Of a DNA stretch of 64,000 bases, positions 1-11,117 are shown in pieces. This DNA is from Nematostella vectensis (taxonomy: Eukaryota > Cnidaria > Anthozoa > Actiniaria > Edwardsiidae): assembly GCF_932526225.1 (NCBI RefSeq), contig NC_064034.1, positions 19,032,927 through 19,096,926 on the forward strand. The letters run 5' to 3'. Made by a program: the position numbers and the translations under genes. The first letter of the stretch is position 1, and each line of letters starts with the position of its first letter. A model generated the notes under the pieces. That model was given only the letters and a program-made list of their open reading frames with translations, was not told where the DNA came from and searched no databases.

Positions 1-488
1 TAATGGGCTATGGTTCTGGGGGTATAAATTGCTGATTACCACCCCCAGTGCTATCCCTTGGGGTTAAAATATGCCTACGATCACCCCAGTCTGTTTATTA
101 AATGGGAGGTCCCCACGTGGTTTCAACTAAACCATCCCGTCCCTCTAGGGTTTTGTGTGTCCTTGTTGACGTTTGTTGATTGCGATATTGTCTTCTCTGT
201 AACAGGAAGAAGGATCTTATCTTCGGAAGAACAATCTTGACTTCAGAGGAAGGATCTTGAAAATCGGAGATCGTTCCTCGTAGAAACCTGATGTCGTTCT
301 GAATATCGTAAAAGCGTTTTGCATAATCCCTAGAACGATTCAAGAGTAGAGGTTAAACAGCTGACATGAGAACAAAAAAAGAAAACTCTTAGCTCTCCAA
401 AATGTAATGTTTTGGCGTGATATGTAAAAATATAACGTACAAGGAACAAGGATGATACAGACAGACATCCTTAATTGGGTCCCAATTA

Positions 489-985
489 ATTTATAACAGG
501 GGCTCATAAGTAGGGACAATCAACTTCCCCATGTTCTGGTACTATATAGGTGTCACGGCATTTCCTAGGATCAGGCTATTTTTTGACGCTCGGTTAAGCC
601 AATCAGATTCAACCTTTGTGTTGACGTTTTGGCTGAGCTCAACTGCACGCGCAGTCTCAGACAAAAAGCTATGTTCTCTCTTCGGTACTTTGACTTTTTG
701 TTGCTTTCTTCTTTAATACGAATCCAATCCTACCTATGACTTTCAATTCTAGCTTGCAATTCTTTTGGTAAACAAACAAAATCGACGGATAATGGATAAA
801 AAAATATTCTTTCTAACTGCAATTTGCGCGTGCAGCCTCACGTCACTCGCGCGCGCGGCCAACAACAACGTAGCTGATTGGCCCGTTCGTGCGCGCGCGT
901 CTAAAAATAGCCTGATCCTAGGAAACGCTGTGACATTTATATAATACAGATGATTGCCCCTACTTATGAGCCCCTGTTTATAATA
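489..985. repeat. Long-terminal-inverted-repeat (MITE-like) element
   Basis: The left arm starts TTATAACAGGGGCTCATAAG and the right arm ends with its near-perfect reverse complement. A second matching block lies further in (TCCTAGGATCAGGCTA near 565 versus TAGCCTGATCCTAGGA near 909), so each arm is about 100 bp with small mismatches and indels. The interior is GC-rich (runs of GCGC near 850-900) and has no transposase reading frame, so this looks like a non-autonomous DNA element. The target-site duplication is unclear; AT-rich TTAA-like bases flank both ends. It lies upstream of the receptor gene at 1357. Confidence 0.75.
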
Positions 986-1356
986 AGTATCAAATTAAGT
1001 TATAACCTTCCTTCCCCCCCCCTTTCCCCTCCCCTATTTTTCAGGCAGCTCAAAAGTGTAATGCGCATTATTTGTGCGCACAACACACACGGAATAACAC
1101 GGATCGGAAAGAGAAAGTTGAAGCGCGTGGTTATGTTTGTCATATTCTTGGAAGCGCTCATGATTCACAAAGTGGAATTCATTTAAACTGCTGTGGAGAG
1201 AAGGAACTATGTAAGATATCAATCACAGTGTGATTGCCTACACTTGATCGTAGATTGATTTCCGGGATATATAGACAACAATCACAAACAATCCAGAAGT
1301 ATACATCAATTCCCATCAATTCGATTCATCAAGTATCAGAAGAGAAGTTTTTATAG

Positions 1357-4300
1357 ATGGGAAGATACCGTCCGCTGTCGATGATATGTATTGTGTTCTT
1401 GCTGTGTCCACCGTCCTGTAAAACACACCAGTCATTGTTGAGGATGAAAATTGAAGTCTTATCCATTTCCGGGGACACCTTCCAATTACTGAATGCAGAA
1501 GCCCAAGGAAGTCAAACTTGCTCAGGGATAAATAAAGATGACTGGTGTGGAGAAAGAAATGCCGAGTTTAAGTGGTTTAACAAAAAGATCCATTGCTCTT
1601 GTCAATGTAAATACAGCTTCAAAACATATGTAGACAGTAACTGTACAGCTGATAAACAAATACGCGAATATCTTGGAGGTAAGTTCGTAATTAGGCTGGT
1701 GGGAAAATAAAAAAGGATTTATAAAAAAAAATTAAACTACGGCCATCCTTAGTGGCCATCCTTACAAGTAGGCATGTACCCAGGACTGGCTGAGGGGGGG
1801 GGGGGGGGGGGGGTGCAGTCATAGGTAATATATGAAAGAAGCTTAAACATTTCTTGTGTATGCGCCTATTCAAGCACCCTGTTTTTTTGTGTGTGTGCAA
1901 GATTCTGTTGACTCTTAGTAAAAGTGTGTTCGCTAATTTCGTTGCTAAACTGGAGGGGGATGAGGTACCTTGGGATTAGAGAACAATGGTGAACTATCTA
2001 GTGTGTTCTAGATTCTTCTTTCGTGTCATTATTTTTTAGCTAAACTAGGGAATGTTTAGTTGCCTTCAAGGATTGGCCCCCAAAATAGATGTTCCAGGAA
2101 TTGACCCCTGGAGCCTTTAAAATATGATCCCACCCTGCCATAATGGTTATAAGCAGATACATATGCAATTGTATAATTGCTGAAAATTGCAGACACAAAA
2201 CATAACAGCCATTGTTAGGGTGTTGGGCGGGGCTTTTAGGTAAATATGCATCACAGTGGGGTGTGGCTATGTATTAAGTATTGTGTGAAAAAGTCTGTAA
2301 TGTAAAAAGGGGTGTTAAATATGCACAATGTTATTGCTGGATGTAATTGTGTTATCATAATACTATGAATTTTTCTAGGGTGTCAACAATATTTTAGATG
2401 GCAGAGTACTGACCCTCCACCTTTACAAGTTTTTGACCTCTCTCAAAAAGGAAACAAGGAAATTATTGCAGATTGTAACATGTCATCAGTAGAAATATAT
2501 AACCGCAGCATTGGTCAGTGGATAAGGATTGTGAATAACTCTGCAGAATACATCTTTGAAATAAAAGCAAAAAAGGCAAGTTTATGTTTGAATTGATATT
2601 CTCTATTTTTTCTTTCTCTCTTTTTTACTGCAACCCCTCCCCAAAAACTATTTCTCCTACCTACCCAGAGCTCCACACCATAGAAATTAAAGCTATACTA
2701 CAGCCCTATAGTCATGTCATATTTTGTTTTTATGCTCAGCTTCATTGGAGTAAAGATAATGCAGGGTTCTACAATGGCCACATCGTCAAGATTGGATGTG
2801 AACATAATTGCTTTCTGTTTAAAGCACAGGGAATACTTCAATGTGAGTGCTGTTCTATTTAGGAGGACACAGTGGTCTTGCAGAAACGAAAAAGATCCAA
2901 GGATTCTCTTTAGGCAAATTTATTGAAATCACTGACTTAAGCACACACACTAAACATACAATAAACAGGAACAAGCATAGAGTCTACCTCGACAAGTCGT
3001 TTTTTAAGTCTTCTCGAAAAAATCTAAGTTGAAACCCTTTCAATGTAGCAACCCAAACACAACTGAAAAACTAGCTGAATGTGACCCCTATTTGTACGAC
3101 ACGATCATGCGTGGGAAAGCATTCTTTAGATTTTACAACTTGTTGTCAAAATATGCTTTTTCCTTATTACCAGGGTGGCAGGGATGTCATGCACTTGTAC
3201 TTGTATGCCTTGACTCTTGTGATAATTGTATCAAAAATCAAAAGTAATTTACTGAAAAGAAGATGATCAAATATTAAGAGTTTCTAGTTTGCTATAAAAT
3301 ATATGCCTAGTGAGCCTGTAACATATTAATATCTCATTGATATCTGTTTTTTTAAAACAATTAACCCAATGTATTTTTCATGCTAAAGATAATGTTACCA
3401 TTCCAACATCTTTTTCATCTACAATCACATTGTTGCCAACGAGTGCAAGTCATGGCAGTGTTTTACAAAGTCATTGCCATAGCACAGGTACGAATTAATT
3501 TTATTCTTCACAGATGATGTAAATGGTATAGCAGTGAATTCTTTAAAGATAGTTATGTAATCGTTATTGCTTACAGCATCTTCACTATGGTCAACATCTA
3601 TGTCTATGCATACCCCATCTCTATCAACCCATCCATCAACCCCTAGCACAGGTACAATTTAAATTTATTCCACACAGATGATTTAAATGGGATAGTAGTG
3701 AATTTTATAAAAAATGTAGTTATGTAATCTTTGTCGCTTTCAGCATCTTCACTATGGTCAACCTCTATGCCCACCCCATCTCTATCAACCCACCCATCCC
3801 CGGCAATGTCCACTGAGCCAGTGACACAGACACCAACCTCAACATCAGCAAAGCTGCCGCTACATAGTGTAAAAATATGGTCAACTCAGCAACCAGTTAG
3901 TGACATCAATGTTTAATCATAGAATATTTTATTTGAAAGCAAGTTATTTGAAAGGCTGTTTATTTATTTGTTTGTTTGTTTCAGCCTACTGGTCGCCCGG
4001 ATGGCCAGGATGGTGATAATGTAACAGCCCCTGTGACTGTGGCAGTGGTAGCTGCTGCAGTGGTCACTACTCTTATCGTGGCTGCTGTCATTGTCTGCCA
4101 TCGGAGGAGATCAAAGTAAGGGAGAGCGATGGGTAAATCCGAGACTTGTCAAGGAGCCAACCCACGTTTCAAAATCCGAGCCCGAGACTGGGTGTTTCCA
4201 GATAGTGCTCCCAATAAGCCAGAAAAAGTCCCAGAAACACCCAAAAAGTGCTTAAAAAGTACTCCAAAATCAAAATAGTGCTCATTGGCGAAAAGAAAAT

Positions 4301-7300
4301 TACCGTATATTTTTAAAACAATTTAGAGTTGTGTTTTAATTAATAATTTGAATAAAAGAAAGAATATTGCTTTTAATAAATACATGCATTAGAGTATCTT
4401 ATATTGTTGTCCATGAACAGGTAAATCACACTTTAGCATATAACAACTAACTGTATTATAAATGACTTTGTTCTCTTTTGTGTTTGTTTACCTTTGTTAT
4501 TTGGATACTACTAAAAAAAAAATGCTCATTTAAGATTGGTTCTCACTAGGACGCAAGCATAAGCGCAAGCGTAAGTGCAACACAAGTGAGAATTGGTCAA
4601 CCACAAGCGGAAGCGCAAGAAAATCAAGCAGTTTCGTTCTCTTGCGCTTCTGCATGCGCTTATGTTCTAGTGAGAATCGGAAAACTACGTGCCTTCCAAC
4701 CAACCTTTACAAAAATCACCAATGTCAATAATGTCAAACCTGATAACAGACCTTAATTATAACAATCTCCTAACGAGAAATAATTACAATTAGATGTAAA
4801 ACAGGAAAACATGGCAAACAGATCTTCTAGATAAGGCATTCTATTATTGTAATGAACTCCACAGGCTACCCAATATCTGTGGTTACCAAAGCACAAGCTA
4901 CCCATTAAAATGTTGAAATCACCAGTCTTACAGTATTAGCCTTAGTTGAGATAAAATTATTTGTAGTTAAGACAACAAAATCTAGTAACTTGGGTTAAAA
5001 AAGCTAGAAGTTGACTTGTTTACCCAAAAAGTGCTCTCTGATCAAAATAGTTCTCCCAAACCCAAATTGCGCTAAAATAGTGCCGAGCACAATCTGGAAA
5101 CGCCTACCCTCAAATTTCAGAATCCGAGCCCGTGCTTGCCGATAAAACTGTGAAGGCGAACGGTAGCAGCGATATATATTAGCGACCGCGTGTACACTGG
5201 GCCCCACTCATCAGGAGATTTAGGGGAATTAATATATTAGCTAAGTTAGCAAATTAACTTACTAGTACTAGCAAATGAAATTGGGGGCAAGAAAGTTTAG
5301 TGGTATTATTTTGAAATTTTATAGAAATTTAAAAACTCGCAATGGCCAATCGAGCTCAAACAGAAATAACTACGCTGTTATTGTTTTTGCAGATCGTCAG
5401 CACAAAAGCCAAAAAATAAAGCTGCCTTCATGGGTACGTTCAGAATTTTATAGATAGACAAGAAGTTAAAACTATAATAAAGTGTGCAGTTCTCCTGTTT
5501 TTTGTATAGTCATGCTCTGTTTATGTTTGAATTATAATGTTCCAAAAAGAAAATTACGAATCATTTCAGATTTTTTGAATAATAGTATACTAAATAATTA
5601 AATACTAATTGCATACTGTACTTTCAACATCAAGGTGGTGACAACCCTGTTTACAAGCATTCCCGAGCAGATGAAATGGCGTTATCGGGCCCTTATCAAC
5701 CAGCACGCGGTAATAGCCACGCCCTACCCAGCAGAGACGAAACTTTAGGTAATATGATAATACAAGGCTCCTTAGAGGGTATGGGTGGGCTTGAACAGGC
5801 CCTTTGGCTTGATCAGGGGAGGGGGGGAGAGGGAGGGGGATTTCATTCTCTCACTCCCGGGCAAACCAGAGATCAAACGGAAAGCAAGTTAAAACAGCAG
5901 AAGATTCGGCGAAAGCTATATTTTCTTCGTTTCTTTTTTTCGGGGGGGGGGGGGGGGAGGAACTCACTGGATTTGAAATTTTATCCGCCAGGAACTCAAC
6001 TTACACATCTGGTAAAAAAAGAAACTGTTCGGATTGATTTAGAAATTTCGCCGGGTGCCAGGGAGGCTAAAAGCTGGTCGGGTAGGCCCAAAATTTCTGT
6101 CGGTGTACAGACAGAATTTTCTGGTATTTTTAGGATATTTAGAACATAAACCCGTCGTTCTTTAAAAAAATACGTTTCGAAACGTTTTATCTGGACAACA
6201 AAATGAGATGGACTGACTTCCTGAACAAAGAGACTGGTTTGCTATCTTTTTATTTTTTACTTTTAAGACTACGACTACGACTATGCAAACGTAGATGGTC
6301 TACCAAGTAAGAGGCTTTCATCGCCAGTTTACCAAGAGTTAGATCGTCCAGACGGGACACAAGACTACGAATCATTGGAGCAACCGAAAGGTAAATTTAC
6401 AGCTTATACATCAGCTATGTCAACGTTTTTGATAGAACAAAAACATTTGATAGAGTTTGTAACACAAAAACAAGCAAAAACAATAATAGGAAACTGTATG
6501 CAAGGCTGTAGCTAGCGAAAGGTGGGAGGAAGCTGACAACACACACTTAACTTGGAAGGGTCACTTATCCAGTGCATCTCGATCGCGACATTTAGGGTGT
6601 CTCCTAAATGTTTCCTAGTTTAGCCACCGCCAAAAACATATAGTGCATGAGAAATTAGTCAAGAAACATTTGTTTTTCGCTGCTACAAGATTTGTCGCGT
6701 GCTTTTGTTTTTCAAGCTGGCTAAACTAGGAAACATGTCACACGGTACATATGTCGCACTCGACATGTCGCCCAGTATAGCCAGCCCTTAGAATGGGTCA
6801 ATAGCTCTAGAGTGGTACTGGCTTTGCTTCTCAAGCAAGAGGGTCAGGGGTCAAACCCAGGTTATTTTGTGACTTAAAGGTGTAAAAACCTTAGTCTTTC
6901 TTAGATGGGTGACTGAAGCCAACTGGCAGACTTGTGAAGTGAAGGCTGTTTTGAGCTAAGAATCAAGATTTTATGTCTATTTTGGCATGTGAGGGCGCCA
7001 TGAGAACCATAAGCACATACCAAGGATTTGCTGGGTTGATTTGGGTTGTCAGGGGCGTCTGCAGGATTAAATCAAGTTGCAGCCAAAGCATCCAGAAGCT
7101 GAATGAGGGCCTTGCCCCTCATCCTGCAACCTCACGAAGATCTCGTAGCTCCCACTTTTGGGTTGGATATTGGTAGCAATGCGTCTGACTTTTGAGAATG
7201 TTACACGATCCTCTGTCATCTTCGATCTGAGATAGGACTTCAGTCGTCACATGGCGTCATATATATATAACTGCATACATAAAAATGAATGAGTAAACAT

Positions 7301-8506
7301 TTGATTTTTCCCTTATTAGTAAATAAGATAGCCAATTTTTTTTTTCAATCCAGTGACAGCAGGCCTATAGCAGGCCTGTACCCAGAATTTTTCTTGGGGG
7401 GGTGCGAAATCCGAAAATGTGGACCTAGGAGGGAAGGGGGGGAGGGAAGGGGGGAGGGAGTTCTCTGATACACCACCTCCAAAAGAACAAAAAAGTATTT
7501 CCATGTGATGTTTATTGACGGATTTGGCTACATACCAGAGTGATCTAGCCTATGATTTATAGTTTTGTATACAAATAGCATGTCTTTTGAGAACAAAAAG
7601 TGGACTTCAGCCGTTGTGTGTGGGGGGGTGCATTCGCACCCCCTGGGTACGGGCCTGTATAGGCTGTGTAAGCCCCTGTTGTGACATATGTCAGTATGTA
7701 AAAGAGATATTATTTGATTGATCATTCAATATGAAATTACCCACTTTTTGGAAGCCAAGTACATGTGCGCCCAAACACTGTGCAACCTCCTATTGGCATG
7801 CACCTGTAAACTTCATTAGAGACTTTGCTGTTTGACTGAATTCAGTAGAGAAGGAAATTTGGGGCTTTAGAGTTGTCCATGCATGCAACAGGACAAAAAT
7901 CGTGCAAATGTTACATCCAGTCCTCTCTTTCCAGATAGCACAGACCATCCTGTTTACAACACACTGGAGGATCCTGATAGTTCACCACAATACCGTGGAC
8001 TCAAAGGACCCATACCAAACAATGAATATAAGAGCCTTAAGAAACCAGTAAACACTATGACAGGGGCAATAAACGAGCCAGTCTACAACACATTAGAAGA
8101 ACCTGATAACCCAAACCAATACTACGCACCTAAAGGCTCCACCGAAAACCATGTGTATAAAAGCCTTGAGCCTAAAACACCTCACACGGAGATGGTGAAT
8201 GAGCCTGAAACACCTCAAGCCAAGATGGTGAATGAGCCTGTCTACAACACACTGGGAGAATCTGACAGGGACTATGACAATGTGTATGATGAAGAGGATC
8301 AAGACCCAGCACCAGGAGATGTGTATGAACCAGTAGTAGATGCCTTTCCCTCTGAGTCACACCCAGAGTATGCCAGGCTAGAGGGACCTCATACCATAAG
8401 AGACACACCCAAACAGGATCAGGCCCCTGACTATGACGTGCTTGAGCGGCCATATCCTATCAAAGAGCATGTGTGTCAGGCTGGAAAGAAGAGGAGGGGA
8501 AAGTGA
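1357..8506 (+). CDS. Single-pass membrane receptor with many YxxL (ITAM-like) tail motifs
   Basis: Ten exons: 1357-1678, 2379-2575, 2740-2842, 3577-3651, 3744-3895, 3985-4115, 5393-5433, 5635-5748, 6268-6390, 7935-8506. Phases agree at every join, giving about 609 residues. The ATG at 1357 opens a signal peptide, followed by about 180 residues of cysteine- and tryptophan-containing ectodomain (CSCQCKYSF, then GQWIRIVNNS, then YNGHIVKIGCEHNCFLF) that I do not recognise. A Ser/Thr/Pro stalk (exons 4-5) leads to a transmembrane helix (VTVAVVAAAVVTTLIVAAVI, exon 6) and a basic stop-transfer CHRRRSK. The roughly 325-residue tail carries about ten YxxL motifs (YNTL three times, YKSL twice, YRGL, YARL, YDVL, YQEL, YESL). 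Such motifs recruit SH2 proteins once phosphorylated in known immune-type receptors; that role here is inference. Intron 2 has a GC donor. AATAAA sites follow near 8732. Confidence 0.82.
3408..3895 (+). repeat. Tandemly duplicated stalk exons with flanking intron
   Basis: Exon 3577-3651 and exon 3744-3895 begin with the same bases (CATCTTCACTATGGTCAAC), and their upstream introns also align, giving a 167-bp period. The first copy is 75 nt and phase 1-1, so it can be kept or skipped without changing frame. A third, more diverged copy appears to start at 3408 and ends at the same AGCACAG/GTACGA donor at about 3487, but its acceptor reads AAC instead of CAG. The encoded segment is Ser/Thr/Pro-rich, as expected for a glycosylated stalk of variable length. 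Confidence 0.75.
4535..4680. repeat. Palindromic MITE with CGCAAGC/GCGCTTG interior
   Basis: The ends are inverted repeats: GGTTCTCACTAGGACGCAAG on the left and a right end whose reverse complement starts GATTCTCACTAGAAC. The interior is built from repeated GCGCAAGC-type words and their complements. There is no coding capacity. It lies in an intron of the receptor gene. A relative, hugely expanded inside, is at 38811-39510. Confidence 0.75.
6585..6757. repeat. Small foldback element
   Basis: GTTTCCTAGTTTAGCCA (6610-6626) is repeated inverted as TGGCTAAACTAGGAAAC (6718-6734), and weaker pairing extends to the GCGACAT words near both outer ends. There is no open frame. It lies in the last intron of the receptor gene, and part of the same word (TAAACTAGGGAA) recurs near 2041. 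Confidence 0.65.
7372..7659. repeat. MITE with GTACCCAG...CTGGGTAC ends
   Basis: The left end AGGCCTGTACCCAG and the right end CTGGGTACGGGCCTG are inverted repeats, each next to a G-run plus GTGCGAA-type word. The element sits in the last intron of the receptor gene. Related single ends appear near 1772, 49786 and, as a complete small element, at 48422-48572, so this is a dispersed family in the region. Confidence 0.65.
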
Positions 8507-9965
8507 TGCATAAATTCTGATGATAAACAGGAACAACCTTTTGAGACACTTATAAACTGGGTCCACTTTGAAAACATCTAGCCACACAATCAAACTTCAT
8601 GTGTTACGAAATGCATGTCTACACTGTGCTTTGTGTAGAAAATTATGAACTGCCATGCCCAGTTATTGTTATAACTGAATCCATGGAAACAGCAATTTTT
8701 GAAGTAAAAATCTAATTTCTGCTTCAAATTTCAATAAAATAAAATAAATGACCATGCCCGTCCCCCCCAAACAAAGTTAGGGGGGTCACCTATTTAAAAT
8801 TAGGATAAGGGCATGGTCAAATTTCTTCTAAACAAGTTTAAAATCATCCTCAAAATCATCCTTAAAATCATCCCCCTTTTTTGCTTTGAGGCACTCACAG
8901 TCATCATAGAGAAACTGAAAACTGAAAAAAATATTTTTTTTAAATATCAGACAGTCCCTATTTATAACAGGATAGTTTTAAGAGAATCTATTTTTGACCC
9001 CTGATCCTCCTTTAGTAAATTAACTATTTCTTTAGCATACAATAACTTTTATAGTGATAGTATATTTTGTGCAAATATTGAAACTTACGTAACTACAGCT
9101 TGAATTCAATTAGAGTATTTTCTGTTTCCTAATGTACCCTGTTAAGTATGCTCACTGAGCAAAGAGAAGATAATAATAAGTTGTACACCATGAAATGGTT
9201 GTCAAGTGTATCAGGACAAAAATGTATCTAGTATAACTATTTTGAATATATTTCCTTATATATTTTTTTTACTTTCCGAGACTTTATTATATTTCTCTCA
9301 ACTGTCCTGTTTCCATGTTTTTCATACCCCTAGCTAATCTGGGAAGTATACACAAGTGGCTAAAGCAGGCATCATGGTGCTGCAAAACAGTACTCAACAA
9401 AGTACACCCCTAATACATCGATTAGCATAGCTTTGGACACTGAGTCTATTTATTCACTTTTCAGCTGAAGTTGTCATCAAATAAACATAAGTATTTTTAT
9501 AGCATTAAACTCTGTAGTCCTTGTGCCCTTGAGTTGACTAATATTCCTCTATAAATATATATTACACTATACAAACAAAGAAAAAACTATTTTTGAGCAA
9601 TTTAATTTAAATTTTGAAAGTAATGTTTTTAAGGTAAAGTTTCTAAGAAAATGAACAATAGAAGAAGCCCATTATTCCATCTAACCTGGTATGATACAAT
9701 GTACTTTGAGTCATCTAGTTGTATAAAGTGATTTTCATAAACCTGTGAACTACACTTTAGCACATTACACTTTATTGTGATCTGATTCTATTGTTCTCTT
9801 ATCTGATTTACTGATAATTATGCTTTGACTATTACACTTTGTTTCACGGGTTAATGAAAACCACTCTATATAAATTTAAAATTTTGTAAAAATAATTTTA
9901 TAAGTTAAAAGTTTATATAAAAGTTTTCATAATAAAACCATTATAAAACTAGGAATGCATATGAA
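8507..9965. other. Gene-free intergenic stretch
   Basis: This AT-rich stretch between two convergent genes holds the 3' untranslated region of the receptor (overlapping AATAAA words near 8732-8747). I find no convincing coding exon, RNA gene or transposon ends in the remainder. Confidence 0.6.
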
Positions 9966-10340
9966 TTATTTAGCTCTCAGATTCCAGTATTCATCCGAGT
10001 CTGTGGTCATGTTTTCTGGTATCTTCAGAAGTGTTATTATCTTGTGGTCATCTCGTCTTTGCCAGAGCATCTCTCCCTCAAACTCAACCAGACCCTGTTT
10101 CCTCGCCCTCATAAGCATACCAACCAGCTTATTAGATATCGATACATACACGTTGAATAGTTTACCAAAAGTGACCGTCACTGTCCCGTCCGGTTGAGCT
10201 TGTCCGACGTTGCGAATTACTTTGCATAAATCGAGCACTTCCTTGCTAATGTGAAGTCCTGCAGATTTCCCGCGGGCCTCGGTGCTGGATCCCGCTTTAG
10301 GTCGACCATATTCTTTGCTGTGTTTCGGAGGGGCTGCCAT
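9966..10340 (-). CDS. ABRACL: ABRACL-like Costars-domain protein
   Basis: One exon encodes 124 residues from the ATG at 10340, chosen because the peptide from there reads MAAPPKHSKEYGRPK; an in-frame ATG further upstream would only add an unconserved stretch. The last 80 or so residues form a Costars domain (ISKEVLDLCKVIRNVG, then DGTVTVTFGKLF, KLVGMLMRARKQGLVEFEGE and ITLLK), the winged-helix-like module shared by ABRACL and the C-terminus of ABRA/STARS. Family members affect actin dynamics and cell motility. Vertebrate ABRACL is about 80 residues, so this protein carries an extra basic N-terminal leader of about 40 residues. It is divergently oriented from the RNF14-like gene. The 124-residue length could also fit a shortened ABRA, but no extended N-terminal region is visible. 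Confidence 0.88.
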   Translation of the reverse strand: MAAPPKHSKEYGRPKAGSSTEARGKSAGLHISKEVLDLCKVIRNVGQAQPDGTVTVTFGKLFNVYVSISNKLVGMLMRARKQGLVEFEGEMLWQRRDDHKIITLLKIPENMTTDSDEYWNLRAK

Positions 10341-11117
10341 TTTAGCTTTTCTGCTTTTATATTCAAAATATATCGCGATATCTAACCAGCCATGACACTG
10401 AAAATATTTTGATACCGTGTAAAACTCCATCCGATATTAGATGGTTTTGAAAAGGAATCAAAATCTAGTAATCATAATCAAATATGTGTACGGTTGTTGG
10501 TATAATATAAGGCATCGATTTATGTTAATAAATAATTCATTTACCTTTACATACCGCTGCAAGCGGGAACACATTCACTCAAGTGTCAAAAAATGTTCGT
10601 TCTCTGTTCACCATTTTGAGATTCAGCGGTATTAATTCGCGGGCTCGTAATTATCGTAGAAAGCTGACAAAAAAAGAAATAAATAAATAAATTATTTGTT
10701 GGTGCAGTGATGCGACCTTATAAAAAGATCATATTACTTATTATATTTTGTAAATATATAATTTTTTATATACACTGATCTTTTGTTCCGAAATGTAACA
10801 CACCTACGACCATCATTCTCTGCGCGCCTAGAGTTTTCTCTTGTTGATGCAAAATATATTGCACCACTGTTGCGAGGCAAAAAATCATACTGTACGATAA
10901 CAAAAAGGCTACCACCGGAGTGTAGTCTATCAAGAAGCAAGCTTGCAATGTGTGGCGTTAAGTTTCTCTTGAGCTGCCTTATACTTTGATTATTTTCACG
11001 GAAGATCTGCTCGAAACATTTCGAAAACTTGAACTGACACGAACAAGTTCTTAAAAGTTCCACAAGAACTCCGTTTGCTGTCCATGGTCCATTGTTAAGC
11101 GATCAAACTTGAGAAAA
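10341..11117. promoter_or_regulatory. Divergent intergenic region between ABRACL and RNF14-like genes
   Basis: The two genes start back to back 777 bp apart. The stretch is AT-rich with no long frame that looks coding. It must contain both 5' untranslated regions and promoters. I see no TATA box at a convincing position. Confidence 0.5.

Noticed and set aside
5676..6149. 157-residue plus-strand frame with Gly runs
   Set aside because: Only its first part (to 5748) is a real receptor exon, read in this frame; the rest is intron with G-runs after a valid donor at 5749.
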